Positions 16,829-25,277 of a DNA stretch of 44,366 bases are shown piece by piece. The number at the start of each line of letters is the position of its first letter. Position 1 is the first letter of the stretch. A program made the position numbers and the translations under genes. The notes under the pieces are model-generated. The model did no database searches. It had not been told where the DNA came from and saw only the letters and a program-made list of their open reading frames with translations. Source of the DNA: CAG-791 sp963658695 (GTDB lineage Bacteria > Bacillota > Clostridia > Lachnospirales > Lachnospiraceae); NCBI GenBank assembly GCA_963658695.1, contig CAVKRN010000013.1:1-44366 (forward strand). Reading direction: 5' to 3'.

Positions 16829-18412
16829 ATGTGCTCAATTCTAGGTTACTGCGGCGCATCCGCGCGGAGAGATGATGCCGCTGCTGCTCTTGCCAAGACC
16901 ATTACCAGAGGCCCGGACGATTCCCGCCTGGTGGATACCGGATGCGGATTCTTAGGCTTTAACCGGTTGTCCATCATGGGACTGACGCCGGAAGGCATGC
17001 AGCCGTTTGAACGGGATGGCAGCTACGTGGTCTGCAACGGTGAGATCTACGGATTCCGCCCGATGAAGGAATACTTGAAGGGCCGTGGATACACCTTTGT
17101 ATCCGAGAGCGACTGCGAGATCCTGCTTCCTCTCTATGAGGAGTATGGCGTGGACATGTTCCGCCTCCTCGATGCAGAGTATGCTCTTATTATCTATGAT
17201 GCCAAAACAAAGGAATACATTGCCGCCCGGGATCCGATCGGTATTCGTCCTCTTTATTACGGCTACGATAAGAACGGCGTTATTCTCTTTGCCTCCGAGC
17301 CCAAGAACCTGATTGAGCTGTGCGACAAGATCCTGCCCTTCCCTCCCGGCTGCTATTACAAGGATGGAACCTTCCATACCTACCGCGATCTGACGGCCGT
17401 GGATTACTACAACGAGGATGATCTGGACACCATTTCCAAGAACATTCACGACAAGCTTATGCGCGGCATTGAGAAGCGTCTGGATGCAGATGCGCCGGTC
17501 GGCTATCTTCTCTCCGGCGGACTGGATTCCTCTCTTGTCTGCGGCGCAGCTGCCAAGCTGATGGATAAGCCTCTGGAGACCTTCTCCATTGGTATGGACA
17601 TTGACGCCATTGACCTTAAGTACGCGCGTCAGGTTGCCGAGTACATCCATTCCAATCACCACGAGGTAATCATCACAAGAGACGACGTCATCGGCGCCCT
17701 TGAGCCCGTTGTGGCTGCCCTTGGAACCTTTGATATCACCACCATCCGTGCCTCCATCGGCATGTACCTTGTGTGCAAGTGGATTCACGAGAACACCGAT
17801 ATCCGCGTTATCCTCACCGGTGAGATTTCGGATGAGCTGTTCGGATACAAATATACGGATTTTGCGCCCAGTGCAGACGCCTTCCAGAAGGAGGCTGAGA
17901 AGCGCATTCGTGAGATCAACGTTTACGATGTTCTCCGCGCGGACCGCTGCATCTCCGTAAACTCGCTGGAAGCCCGTGTACCCTTCGGTGACATTGACTT
18001 TGTGGATTACGTCATGCACATCGATCCGGAGAAGAAACTGAACAAGTACGGCATCGGCAAGTACCTGGTCCGTCACGCCTTTGAGGAGGATCAGCTGATT
18101 CCCGAATCCATCCTGATGCGCGAGAAGGCTGCCTTCTCGGATGCCGTAGGCCACTCCCTCCGGAACGACCTGATCGAATATGCAGAGTCCTTATATACCG
18201 ATGAAGAGTTCGAAGAAAAGCGTCAGAAGTACACCCACGCAGCTCCCTTTACCAAGGAGTCGCTCCTGTACCGCGAGCTCTTCGAAAAATACTACCCGGG
18301 CCAGAGCCAGATGATTCCGGATTTCTGGATGCCCAACAAGAGCTGGGAAGGCTGCAACGTCAACGATCCTTCCGCGCGGGTACTCTCCAACTACGGTGCA
18401 TCCGGAGAATAA
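16829..18412 (+). CDS. asnB: Asparagine synthase (glutamine-hydrolysing)
   Basis: Protein of 527 aa that converts aspartate to asparagine with ATP and glutamine. Cys2 (MCSILGY) is the glutaminase nucleophile, followed by RGPDDS and FNRLSIMG of the class II amidotransferase domain. The synthetase domain carries the PP-loop SGGLDSS near residue 230 and LTGEISDELFGY near 330. AAGGAGAATATGTT precedes the ATG. It is divergent from glnN, so both nitrogen genes share one control region. A leader with an intrinsic terminator separates promoter and gene. Length is typical of AsnB. Confidence 0.97.
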   Translation: MCSILGYCGASARRDDAAAALAKTITRGPDDSRLVDTGCGFLGFNRLSIMGLTPEGMQPFERDGSYVVCNGEIYGFRPMKEYLKGRGYTFVSESDCEILLPLYEEYGVDMFRLLDAEYALIIYDAKTKEYIAARDPIGIRPLYYGYDKNGVILFASEPKNLIELCDKILPFPPGCYYKDGTFHTYRDLTAVDYYNEDDLDTISKNIHDKLMRGIEKRLDADAPVGYLLSGGLDSSLVCGAAAKLMDKPLETFSIGMDIDAIDLKYARQVAEYIHSNHHEVIITRDDVIGALEPVVAALGTFDITTIRASIGMYLVCKWIHENTDIRVILTGEISDELFGYKYTDFAPSADAFQKEAEKRIREINVYDVLRADRCISVNSLEARVPFGDIDFVDYVMHIDPEKKLNKYGIGKYLVRHAFEEDQLIPESILMREKAAFSDAVGHSLRNDLIEYAESLYTDEEFEEKRQKYTHAAPFTKESLLYRELFEKYYPGQSQMIPDFWMPNKSWEGCNVNDPSARVLSNYGASGE

Positions 18413-18495
18413 TCTCCGGGGTACCCCCAATATTGGTAGTTCGCGGTTCTCCGCGGAATCGCTTACTATACATATTCTCTATTTTCTTTTATTCG

Positions 18496-18532
18496 CCAAA
18501 AAGCCGACACCCGAAAGGTGCCGGCTTTTTGG
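18496..18532. terminator. Bidirectional terminator between asnB and pflA
   Basis: CCAAAAAGCCG and CGGCTTTTTGG form the arms of a long stem around a CGAAA-type loop, with T-runs on both strands. It serves the convergent asnB and pflA genes. Confidence 0.93.
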
Positions 18533-18549
18533 TATCTATATGCCAGAAT

Positions 18550-19308
18550 TCAATGCACCAGAATCTCTTCTGCCGTCTGAATCTGCTCCTTTGTCGGCGT
18601 CTCTACGCCCTCCAGCGGATATGCAATGCCCAGCTTTTCGTACTTGGCAATGCCCATCGTATGGTACGGCAGGACCTCCACGCGGTCCACACACTCCGGA
18701 TCGATGTCCCGCAGATGATCAATGAAACTCCGCAGGCGCCTTAGATCCTCTTCGCCGGTGGTAATGCCCGGTACGAGCACATGGCGAATCCACATCTTCT
18801 TCCTGTGGACGGCCAGATAGATGGCAAGATCCAGAATGTTATCATTGGCCCATCCGGTCAATTCTTTGTGCTTTTTCCGGTCGATCTGCTTGATGTCCAA
18901 AATGAACAGATCCGTCACCTGCATCAGACGATCAAACTTCTCCAGCACCATGGGATCTTCGGAAAAGGGCTGTCCGGAGGTGTCCAGTGCGGTGTGCACG
19001 TCCTTTTCCTTGGCCAACCGGAAGAGCTCCGTCACATATTCCATCTGCAGAAGTGCCTCTCCGCCGCTGACGGTAAGGCCGCCCCCATTTTTCCAGTAGT
19101 TATGGTAGCGCCACGCCTTTTCGAACGTCTCCGGCGCAGTTTCCGTATATACACCCTCTCCCGAGTCCCCCCAGGTTTCCGGGTTGTGGCAGTATTTGCA
19201 GCGCATGCGACATCCCTGCAAAAATACGATATAGCGGACGCCCGGTCCATCCACAGCGCCAAAGGTTTCGATACTGTTGATCCTGCCCTGCACCTTGTCC
19301 TGACTCAT
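18550..19308 (-). CDS. pflA: Pyruvate formate-lyase activating enzyme
   Basis: Radical SAM enzyme of 252 aa that installs the glycyl radical on PflB. The cluster motif CRMRCKYC has ligands Cys33, Cys37 and Cys40. It is preceded by ETFGAVDGPGVRYIVFLQG, typical of PFL activases, and followed by GGGLTVSGGEALLQ, the SAM-binding GGE region. It has no extra ferredoxin domain. GGGAGGAAAC precedes the ATG. It lies 142 nt downstream of pflB on the same strand with an intervening hairpin, so the two are probably cotranscribed with different levels. Confidence is high. Confidence 0.96.
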   Translation of the reverse strand: MSQDKVQGRINSIETFGAVDGPGVRYIVFLQGCRMRCKYCHNPETWGDSGEGVYTETAPETFEKAWRYHNYWKNGGGLTVSGGEALLQMEYVTELFRLAKEKDVHTALDTSGQPFSEDPMVLEKFDRLMQVTDLFILDIKQIDRKKHKELTGWANDNILDLAIYLAVHRKKMWIRHVLVPGITTGEEDLRRLRSFIDHLRDIDPECVDRVEVLPYHTMGIAKYEKLGIAYPLEGVETPTKEQIQTAEEILVH

Positions 19309-19346
19309 GTTTCCTCCCTATGGTGCTCCTGACTTCTGACAGCAAA

Positions 19347-19378
19347 GCAGGAGTCCTGCCAAACGGCAAGGCTCCTGC
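19347..19378 (-). other. Hairpin between pflB and pflA
   Basis: GCAGGAG and CTCCTGC with an inner CCTGCC/GGCAAGG pair form a stable stem around an AAAC loop. The T-run on the minus strand is poor (TTTGC), so partial termination or 3'-end protection of the pflB message is more likely than full termination. Confidence 0.6.
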
Positions 19379-19450
19379 CCCAAGTCATATCTTCCGAAAG
19401 CCTCACGCAGGCGATGCCTGTGCCGGTTTCATAACCCTTCAAACCAACGA

Positions 19451-21703
19451 TTACATGTGGTCGTGGAAGGTTCTGGAGATAACGTCTTCCTGCTGCTCTC
19501 TGGTCAGCGAGATGAACTTTACAGCGTAGCCGGATACGCGGATGGTGAAGTTCGCATACTCAGGCTTTTCCGGATGCTCCATAGCGTCCAGAAGCTTATC
19601 CTTGCCGAATACGTTGACATTCAGGTGGTGTGCACCCTGATCAAAGTAGCCGTCCATCACGTTCACAAGGTTCTTGGAGCGCTCCTCATCGTCATGTCCC
19701 AGTGCGCCCGGGTTCATGGTCTGCGTATTGGAGATGCCATCCAGAGCCCAGTGATACGGGAGCTTGGTCAGCGAGTTCAGGGAAGCCAAAAGGCCGCTCT
19801 GCTCTGCGCCGTAGGACGGGTTTGCGCCAGGAGCCAGCGGCGTCCAAGCGCGGCGTCCGTCAGGCATATTGCCGGTGAACTTACCGTATACTACGTTCGA
19901 AGTAATGGTAAGGATGGATGTCGTAGCCTCAGAGTTACGATAGGTATGGTGCTTCTTGATCTTCTCCAGGAAGGAATGCAGCAGCCATACACCGATCTCG
20001 TCTGCACGGTCATCATCGTTTCCGTACTTCGGGAAGTCTCCCTCGATCTCGTAGTCCTGTGCCAGGCCGTTCTCATCGCGGATGACCTTTACCTTTGCGT
20101 ACTTGATGGCGCTTAAGGAGTCAATCACATGAGAGAAGCCTGCGATACCGGTTGCAAAGGTGCGGCGTACATCGGTATCGATGAGAGCCATCTCTGCAGC
20201 CTCGTAGTAGTACTTGTCATGCATGTACTGGATCAGGTTCAGGATGTTGACATACAGACCAGCCAGCCAATCCAGCATCAGGTCATACTTCTTCATGACC
20301 TCATCATAATCCAGATATTCGGAAGTAATCGGTGCGTAAGCCGGTCCTACCTGCTTGCCGTTCTTCTCATCAACACCGCCGTTGATCGCGTACAGAAGGC
20401 ATTTTGCAAGGTTAGCGCGAGCGCCGAAGAACTGCATTTCCTTACCGGTCTGTGTTGCGGATACGCAGCAGCAGATGGAGTAGTCATCGCCCCATACCGG
20501 CTTCATAACATCATCGTTCTCGTACTGGATGGAGGATGTGGTTACGGAAATCTTCGCAGCATACTTCTTGAAGTTCTCCGGCAGGTGGCTGCTGTAGAGA
20601 ACCGTAAGGTTCGGCTCCGGGGAAGGTCCCATGTTCTCCAGTGTGTGGAGGAAACGGAAGTCATTCTTGGTAACCATGGAACGGCCGTCCATGCCAATGC
20701 CGCCGACCTCAAGGGTAGCCCATACCGGGTCACCGGAGAACAGCTCATTGTAGGACTTGATGCGAGCGAACTTCACCATACGGAACTTCATGGTGATGTG
20801 GTCAACCAGCTCCTGTGCCTGCTCCTCGGTCAGAGTTCCATTCTCAAGATCACGATTGATATAGATATCAAGGAACGTGGAGATACGGCCAACGCTCATA
20901 GCTGCGCCGTTCTGGGTCTTGATGGCTGCAAGATAGCCAAAATACAGCCATTGTACGGCTTCCTTGGCATCGCGTGCCGGAGCGGAGATGTCATAGCCAT
21001 AGGCCTCAGCCATCTTCTTCATGCCCTGCAGCGCACGAATCTGCTCGGAAATCTCTTCGCGCTGACGGATGACATCATCGGTCATGGTGCCGTCGCCGCA
21101 GTTGAGCTTGTCCTCTTCCTTCCATGCGATCAGCTGATCGATACCGTACAGAGCAACTCTTCTGTAGTCACCAACGATACGGCCGCGGCCATAGGTGTCC
21201 GGCAGACCGGTCACGATGTGGCTGCTTCTGGCTGCACGCATCTCCGGCGTATAAGCATCAAACACAGCCTGGTTGTGTGTCTTATGATACTCGGTAAAAA
21301 TCTTGTGCAGCTCCGGGTTCGGCGTATAGCCGTACATCTCGCAGGCTTCCTCTGCCATGCGGATTCCGCCGAAAGGCATGAAGGCACGCTTGAGCGGCTT
21401 ATCGGTCTGAAGGCCGACAACCTGCTCCAGATCCTTCATGGACTCATCGATATATCCGGGACCATATGCTGTCAGAGAAGAAACAACCTCAGTCTCCTCG
21501 TCCAGAACGCCGCCCTTTTCGCGCTCTGCCTTCTGAAGCTCCTGCAGCTTTCCCCAGAGCTTGTTCGTTGCATCCGTAGGATCTGCAAGGAAGCTCTCGT
21601 CTCCATCGTAGGGGGTGTAGTTCTTCTGGATGAAATCGCGAACATTGCACTCGCGCTTCCAGATGTTGCCTTCAAAGCCCTTCCAGGCCTCGTTCTGTAG
21701 CAT
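19451..21703 (-). CDS. pflB: Pyruvate formate-lyase
   Basis: Glycyl radical enzyme of 750 aa that cleaves pyruvate with CoA to formate and acetyl-CoA. The catalytic Cys pair lies in SICCCVSATQ near residues 410-412. The radical Gly is in RVSGYAVKF near residue 724. The start was moved 21 codons into the open frame to the ATG behind AAGGAGGACATTTT, giving MLQNEAWKGF, the usual PflB N-terminus. The gene is followed by pflA. A GTTAG-N6-CTAAC palindrome lies about 150 bp upstream, overlapping the -35 position of a TATAAA box. Length and motifs are typical. Confidence 0.97.
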   Translation of the reverse strand: MLQNEAWKGFEGNIWKRECNVRDFIQKNYTPYDGDESFLADPTDATNKLWGKLQELQKAEREKGGVLDEETEVVSSLTAYGPGYIDESMKDLEQVVGLQTDKPLKRAFMPFGGIRMAEEACEMYGYTPNPELHKIFTEYHKTHNQAVFDAYTPEMRAARSSHIVTGLPDTYGRGRIVGDYRRVALYGIDQLIAWKEEDKLNCGDGTMTDDVIRQREEISEQIRALQGMKKMAEAYGYDISAPARDAKEAVQWLYFGYLAAIKTQNGAAMSVGRISTFLDIYINRDLENGTLTEEQAQELVDHITMKFRMVKFARIKSYNELFSGDPVWATLEVGGIGMDGRSMVTKNDFRFLHTLENMGPSPEPNLTVLYSSHLPENFKKYAAKISVTTSSIQYENDDVMKPVWGDDYSICCCVSATQTGKEMQFFGARANLAKCLLYAINGGVDEKNGKQVGPAYAPITSEYLDYDEVMKKYDLMLDWLAGLYVNILNLIQYMHDKYYYEAAEMALIDTDVRRTFATGIAGFSHVIDSLSAIKYAKVKVIRDENGLAQDYEIEGDFPKYGNDDDRADEIGVWLLHSFLEKIKKHHTYRNSEATTSILTITSNVVYGKFTGNMPDGRRAWTPLAPGANPSYGAEQSGLLASLNSLTKLPYHWALDGISNTQTMNPGALGHDDEERSKNLVNVMDGYFDQGAHHLNVNVFGKDKLLDAMEHPEKPEYANFTIRVSGYAVKFISLTREQQEDVISRTFHDHM

Positions 21704-21830
21704 AAAATGTCCTCCTTCATGCCGCCTGCTCCTGCAGGCATCTCTTTTATCGCCGCAGCCTATCATCGCAGATCACAGCCGCCGGCGCAAGCCTGCACCG
21801 ACTGATTTTACATCTGCTTTAAACAGCCGC

Positions 21831-21868
21831 TTTATACCCCAAACGGCAGAGGTTAGGATCTTCTAACC
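21831..21868 (-). promoter_or_regulatory. Candidate pflB promoter with GTTAG-N6-CTAAC operator
   Basis: On the minus strand TATAAA (21831-21836) is a candidate -10. The palindrome GGTTAGGATCTTCTAACC (21851-21868) is centred 26 bp from it and covers the -35 position. The same palindrome at the same distance precedes the Fe-S scaffold-like gene (24461-24497). Flanking CGGC/GCCG (21844-21875) allow it also to fold as a hairpin. Confidence 0.55.
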
Positions 21869-21888
21869 CCGCCGTAAGTGAATATAAA

Positions 21889-21929
21889 CCGGGCGGGGAG
21901 GAAAGTCAATAACCTTCCTCCCCGCCCGG
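21889..21929 (-). terminator. GC-rich terminator of the glgCD unit
   Basis: A perfect 15-bp stem pairs 21889-21903 with 21915-21929, with an 11-nt loop. On the minus strand it is followed by TTTATATT. It lies about 80 nt beyond the glgD stop. Confidence 0.85.
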
Positions 21930-21948
21930 GGACAAGATTCGTTGTGAG

Positions 21949-21998
21949 GTAACAGTTCACTCGCCAGCCAAGCAACAGGGCGGCGTCTGTACAGTAAC
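21949..21998 (-). repeat. Dispersed intergenic repeat, copy B
   Basis: GTAACAGTTCACTCGCCAGC at the left end and GTACAGTAAC at the right end match, in inverted orientation, the ends of the element at 34100-34164. The internal part differs. It sits between glgD and its terminator. Confidence 0.65.
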
Positions 21999-22007
21999 GT
22001 TGTGAGA

Positions 22008-23126
22008 TTACAATACGTCGTCCCTGCGAACGTATCCGGGACAATTCGGATCGGCAACCAGCTCCTTCACATTGACCACCTGTACCCATTTGTCGACAAT
22101 CTGGTTCTCCAGGTGAACACCTTCACCGACAACGCTGTGCCCCAGAATCAGACAGTTCTTTACAACGGCACCCTTGCAGACTTCTACGCCGCGCCCGATG
22201 ACCGAATTCTCTACGGTTCCGTAGATCTTGGATCCATTGGCCACCATCGAATTGCAGACCTTCGCGCCTTCAAAGTAATGAACCGGGCAGGCATCGGTTG
22301 TCTGTGTATAAATCGGCCAGCTGGAGGAGAACAGCTGACGGGCCTGTGCGTACTCCAGAAGCTCCATATTCGCACGGTAGTAGCTCAGAAGATCATACAC
22401 CGCTGCAAAATAGGATCCCTTGTGCTGCAGTCCGCGGATGTCGAGGTTCTCATTCTCCAGATTCAGGATGTCGGTCAGATTGAAAATGGAGGAATGCTTC
22501 TTGGCATCGTGGATCAGCTTCAGCAGCATCTCCTTGCTCATAATGTACGTATCCATGAAGACATTGGCCGATGCCGACGATCCGTCATTGATATGAATAC
22601 TCTTCACACCCTTCTGGCGGTTGAGGTGGAGCAGCGCGCAGTTGCGGAAGCCCACATCGCCTTTATCCGTCTTGTGGTACAGAAGCGTTACATCCGCCCC
22701 GCTCTCCACATGCTGCTGCAGCGCCTGCTGGTAATCTTGCTGGAATACCATATTTCCTGCCGTAATAACTGCATACGGCTGCTGCATTCTCTCGATCACT
22801 TCAATGTTGTCAAGATACGCTGCGATATCCGTGTTGTAAATCGCATTGACCCGGCTGTCCTGATTGAACAGGATCTGAAGCTTGCCGCGCTTGGCATTAA
22901 TATTGTAGCGCTGGCCATTGCTCAGGTGCTCTGCCAGTGAACGCGGGTTCTGGCTTGCGTAGACCTGAATGCGGTCAATCCCGCTGTTGGAGAGATTCGA
23001 GATCGGGAAATCGACGATCCGATATCTCCCGAGGAAGGAAAATGCACCGATGGGGCGATAGTCCTCCATTCCCTCTACATGATAGCGGCCATTGGAGGCC
23101 GTGACGATTCCAAATGCGTTGATCAT
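22008..23126 (-). CDS. glgD: GlgD, non-catalytic glucose-1-phosphate adenylyltransferase partner
   Basis: Protein of 372 aa, related to GlgC but without the N-terminal GGRGSRL nucleotide-binding motif. It begins MINAFGIVTASNGRY. It keeps the family core (RYRIVDFPISNLSNSGI) and C-terminal left-handed beta-helix repeats (KIYGTVENSVIGRGVEV). In Firmicutes GlgD partners GlgC to form the ADP-glucose pyrophosphorylase used for glycogen. The ATG was chosen because AAGGGGG lies 9 nt upstream; a TTG 9 nt earlier would abut that site. It follows glgC by 1 nt (TAAGATG), so translation is coupled. No glycogen synthase gene is in the window. Confidence 0.93.
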   Translation of the reverse strand: MINAFGIVTASNGRYHVEGMEDYRPIGAFSFLGRYRIVDFPISNLSNSGIDRIQVYASQNPRSLAEHLSNGQRYNINAKRGKLQILFNQDSRVNAIYNTDIAAYLDNIEVIERMQQPYAVITAGNMVFQQDYQQALQQHVESGADVTLLYHKTDKGDVGFRNCALLHLNRQKGVKSIHINDGSSASANVFMDTYIMSKEMLLKLIHDAKKHSSIFNLTDILNLENENLDIRGLQHKGSYFAAVYDLLSYYRANMELLEYAQARQLFSSSWPIYTQTTDACPVHYFEGAKVCNSMVANGSKIYGTVENSVIGRGVEVCKGAVVKNCLILGHSVVGEGVHLENQIVDKWVQVVNVKELVADPNCPGYVRRDDVL

Positions 23127-23127
23127 C

Positions 23128-24267
23128 TTACTCAACCCCCTTCACATTCTTGGCAACCAGTGTGATATTCTCACTGTCACCGTTGCCGACAACCGCGCCT
23201 TTTCCAACGCGAACCTTGTTGGCCACCAGTGCCCTGGTCACAACAGCACCTTCCTCCACAATCGCCCCCGGCATCAGCACGGAGTCGATGACCTTCGCGC
23301 CCTTGCTCACCGTTACATTGGTGAACACCACGGAATGCTTCAGCGCGCCCTCGATATGACAGCCCTGAGTAATATATGCTACATCGATCTCCGCTTCCGG
23401 TCCTACATACTGCGGCAGCTCCGAAGCGTCCTCGGTATAAATCTTCCAGGATTCATCGTCCAGATTCAGCGCATTGTTCTCATCCAAGAGGTCCATATTC
23501 GCCTCCCAGAGGGAATCGATGGTTCCGACATCCTTCCAATAGCCGCTGAATTCATAGGCCATCAGCGTCTTCCCATCATTTAAGAGTCTCGGAATGATGT
23601 CCTTGCCAAAGTCATGGCTCGAATCCGGATTGTCCTTATCCTCCGTCAGGATCTTGCGAATGGTCTTCCAAGAGAAAATATAGATACCCATGGACGCCAG
23701 ATTTGACTTCGGGTGCTCCGGCTTCTCCTCGAATTCGGTGATATGGCCGTGTCCGTCCGTATTCATAATGCCAAAACGGCTTGCTTCCTTCTCCGGGACG
23801 CCGATAACTGCGATCGTCGCATCTGCCTTATTCTCCTTATGATAAGAGAGCATCTTGTCATAATTCATCTTGTAGATGTGATCACCCGAGAGAATCAGAA
23901 TGTAATCCGGATCATACTGATCAATAAAGTCGATGTTCTGTGAAATGGCATCGGCTGTCCCGCGGTACACGTTCAGATTCGCATCTGCCTTTTCGCGGGG
24001 CGGAAGAACGAACACGCCGCCATCTCTGGTATCCAATCCCCAGCTCTTTCCTCCTGCCACATAGGAGTTCAGAAGAACCGACTCATACTGGGTCAGGACG
24101 CCGACTACATCAATGCCGCTGTTCGCACAATTGGACAACGGAAAATCGACAATCCGATATTTACCGCCATAGGAAACCGCCGGCTTTGCGACCTTGTTCG
24201 TCAGGTCCTTGAGTCGGCTTCCGCGACCGCCGGCAAGAATCATCGCCAGCATTTCGTTCTTACTCAT
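23128..24267 (-). CDS. glgC: Glucose-1-phosphate adenylyltransferase
   Basis: Protein of 379 aa making ADP-glucose from glucose-1-phosphate and ATP, the first committed step of glycogen synthesis. The catalytic N-terminus has MILAGGRGSRLKDLT and KPAVSYGGKYRIVDFPLSNC; IVEFEEKP-type (ITEFEEKPEHPKS) and WKDVGTIDS motifs follow. The C-terminal third is a hexapeptide-repeat beta-helix (VSKGAKVIDSVLMPGAIVEE). GGGAGGTAATCTTT precedes the ATG. It is the first gene of a glgC-glgD unit and is divergent from the Fe-S scaffold-like gene. Confidence is high. Confidence 0.95.
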   Translation of the reverse strand: MSKNEMLAMILAGGRGSRLKDLTNKVAKPAVSYGGKYRIVDFPLSNCANSGIDVVGVLTQYESVLLNSYVAGGKSWGLDTRDGGVFVLPPREKADANLNVYRGTADAISQNIDFIDQYDPDYILILSGDHIYKMNYDKMLSYHKENKADATIAVIGVPEKEASRFGIMNTDGHGHITEFEEKPEHPKSNLASMGIYIFSWKTIRKILTEDKDNPDSSHDFGKDIIPRLLNDGKTLMAYEFSGYWKDVGTIDSLWEANMDLLDENNALNLDDESWKIYTEDASELPQYVGPEAEIDVAYITQGCHIEGALKHSVVFTNVTVSKGAKVIDSVLMPGAIVEEGAVVTRALVANKVRVGKGAVVGNGDSENITLVAKNVKGVE

Positions 24268-24304
24268 AAAGATTACCTCCCTTGGTATGGTTGAGCCTGA
24301 TTAC

Positions 24305-24333
24305 ATTCTACCAAAGCACATCCCTCATGAAAA
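24305..24333 (-). promoter_or_regulatory. Candidate glgC promoter
   Basis: On the minus strand TTTTCA (24328-24333) and TAGAAT (24305-24310) are separated by 17 bp, about 40 bp before the glgC start. Confidence 0.55.
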
Positions 24334-24420
24334 GGGAGTAATCGGCGATTTAGCACAAGTTTGCAGTTAAATTTTCGCGTATTTTAGTAAAAATATCCGT
24401 ATTCATGTGCCCCATGCGAC

Positions 24421-24443
24421 CGCCAGCGACGGGTTCTGGCGGA
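24421..24443 (+). repeat. Dispersed intergenic repeat, copy E
   Basis: GCCAGCGACGGGTTCTGGCG is the core of the repeat family, with one change from copy A. It lies between the divergent glgC and scaffold-like genes. Confidence 0.6.
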
Positions 24444-24460
24444 GATGGTGGGCTGCGGTT

Positions 24461-24497
24461 GTTAGCATTGTCTAACGTTGTTGGCGCGCCGTATAAT
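24461..24497 (+). promoter_or_regulatory. Promoter of the scaffold-like/GGGtGRT pair with GTTAG-N6-CTAAC operator
   Basis: A consensus TATAAT lies at 24492-24497, with TTGTCT as -35 (18-bp spacer). The palindrome GTTAGCATTGTCTAAC (24461-24476) overlaps the -35. Its centre is 26 bp from the -10 centre, the same as at pflB. Confidence 0.65.
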
Positions 24498-24564
24498 TTT
24501 AGCGGCCATGTTACTTTAATAACAAAGTTGCCATTGAACTTATTTGTAAGGAAGGAGAACTTTT

Positions 24565-25257
24565 ATGGTTTACTCACAGGAAGTAAAAGACATGTGCGTC
24601 GTTCACCAGGGCGTGCACCATGGCGCAGCTCCGATTCCGGAAGAGGCAAAATGGGTTAAGTCGAGAGAGGTAAAGGACATCTCCGGCTACACACACGGTG
24701 TTGGCTGGTGTGCTCCGCAGCAGGGCGCATGTAAGCTGTCCCTGAACGTGAAGGACGGCATCATTCAGGAGGCACTGATCGAGACCATCGGATGTTCCGG
24801 AATGACTCATTCCGCAGCTATGGCTGCTGAGATTCTTCCCGGACTGACGGTTCTGGAGGCTCTGAACACAGACCTTGTCTGCGATGCCATCAACACTGCA
24901 ATGAGAGAGCTGTTCCTGCAGATCGTTTACGGACGTTCCCAGAGCGCATTCTCCGAGGATGGACTGCAGATCGGTGCCGGCCTTGAGGACCTTGGCAAGG
25001 GCACTCGTTCCATGGTTGGTACCACCTACGGCACACTGGAGAAGGGACCTCGCTACCTTGAGCTGACCGATGGCTACATCACAGAGCTTGCTCTGGATGA
25101 GAACGATGAGATCATCGGCTACAAGTTCGTGAACTTCGGCAAGATGATGGACTTCATCAAGGCCGGTGATGATGCGGCTACTGCTCTTGAGAAGGCATCC
25201 GGCAAGTACGGCCGTGTTGCAGACGCAGTTCGTTTCATTGATCCCAGAAAACAGTAA
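24565..25257 (+). CDS. Iron-sulfur cluster scaffold-like protein (GGGtGRT partner)
   Basis: Protein of 230 aa with a NifU/IscU-like core. GWCAPQQGACKLSL and ETIGCSGMTHSAAMAAEIL resemble the Cys-bearing loops of IscU (GCGSAIASS type). The third IscU Cys has no obvious counterpart, and the C-terminal half (KGPRYLELTDGYITELALDENDEIIGYKF) is specific to this subfamily. The ATG follows AAGGAAGGAGAAC. The GGGtGRT gene starts 20 nt downstream, and this pairing recurs in anaerobes, so the two proteins probably act together. A role in Fe-S metabolism is inferred from the fold only; no activity is established to my knowledge. Confidence 0.85.
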   Translation: MVYSQEVKDMCVVHQGVHHGAAPIPEEAKWVKSREVKDISGYTHGVGWCAPQQGACKLSLNVKDGIIQEALIETIGCSGMTHSAAMAAEILPGLTVLEALNTDLVCDAINTAMRELFLQIVYGRSQSAFSEDGLQIGAGLEDLGKGTRSMVGTTYGTLEKGPRYLELTDGYITELALDENDEIIGYKFVNFGKMMDFIKAGDDAATALEKASGKYGRVADAVRFIDPRKQ

Positions 25258-25277
25258 TTCAGAAGGAGGAAAACGAA

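Noticed and set aside
20129..21700. 523-codon open frame opposite pflB
   Set aside because: Shadow of pflB; a low-stop antisense frame is common in GC-rich coding sequence.
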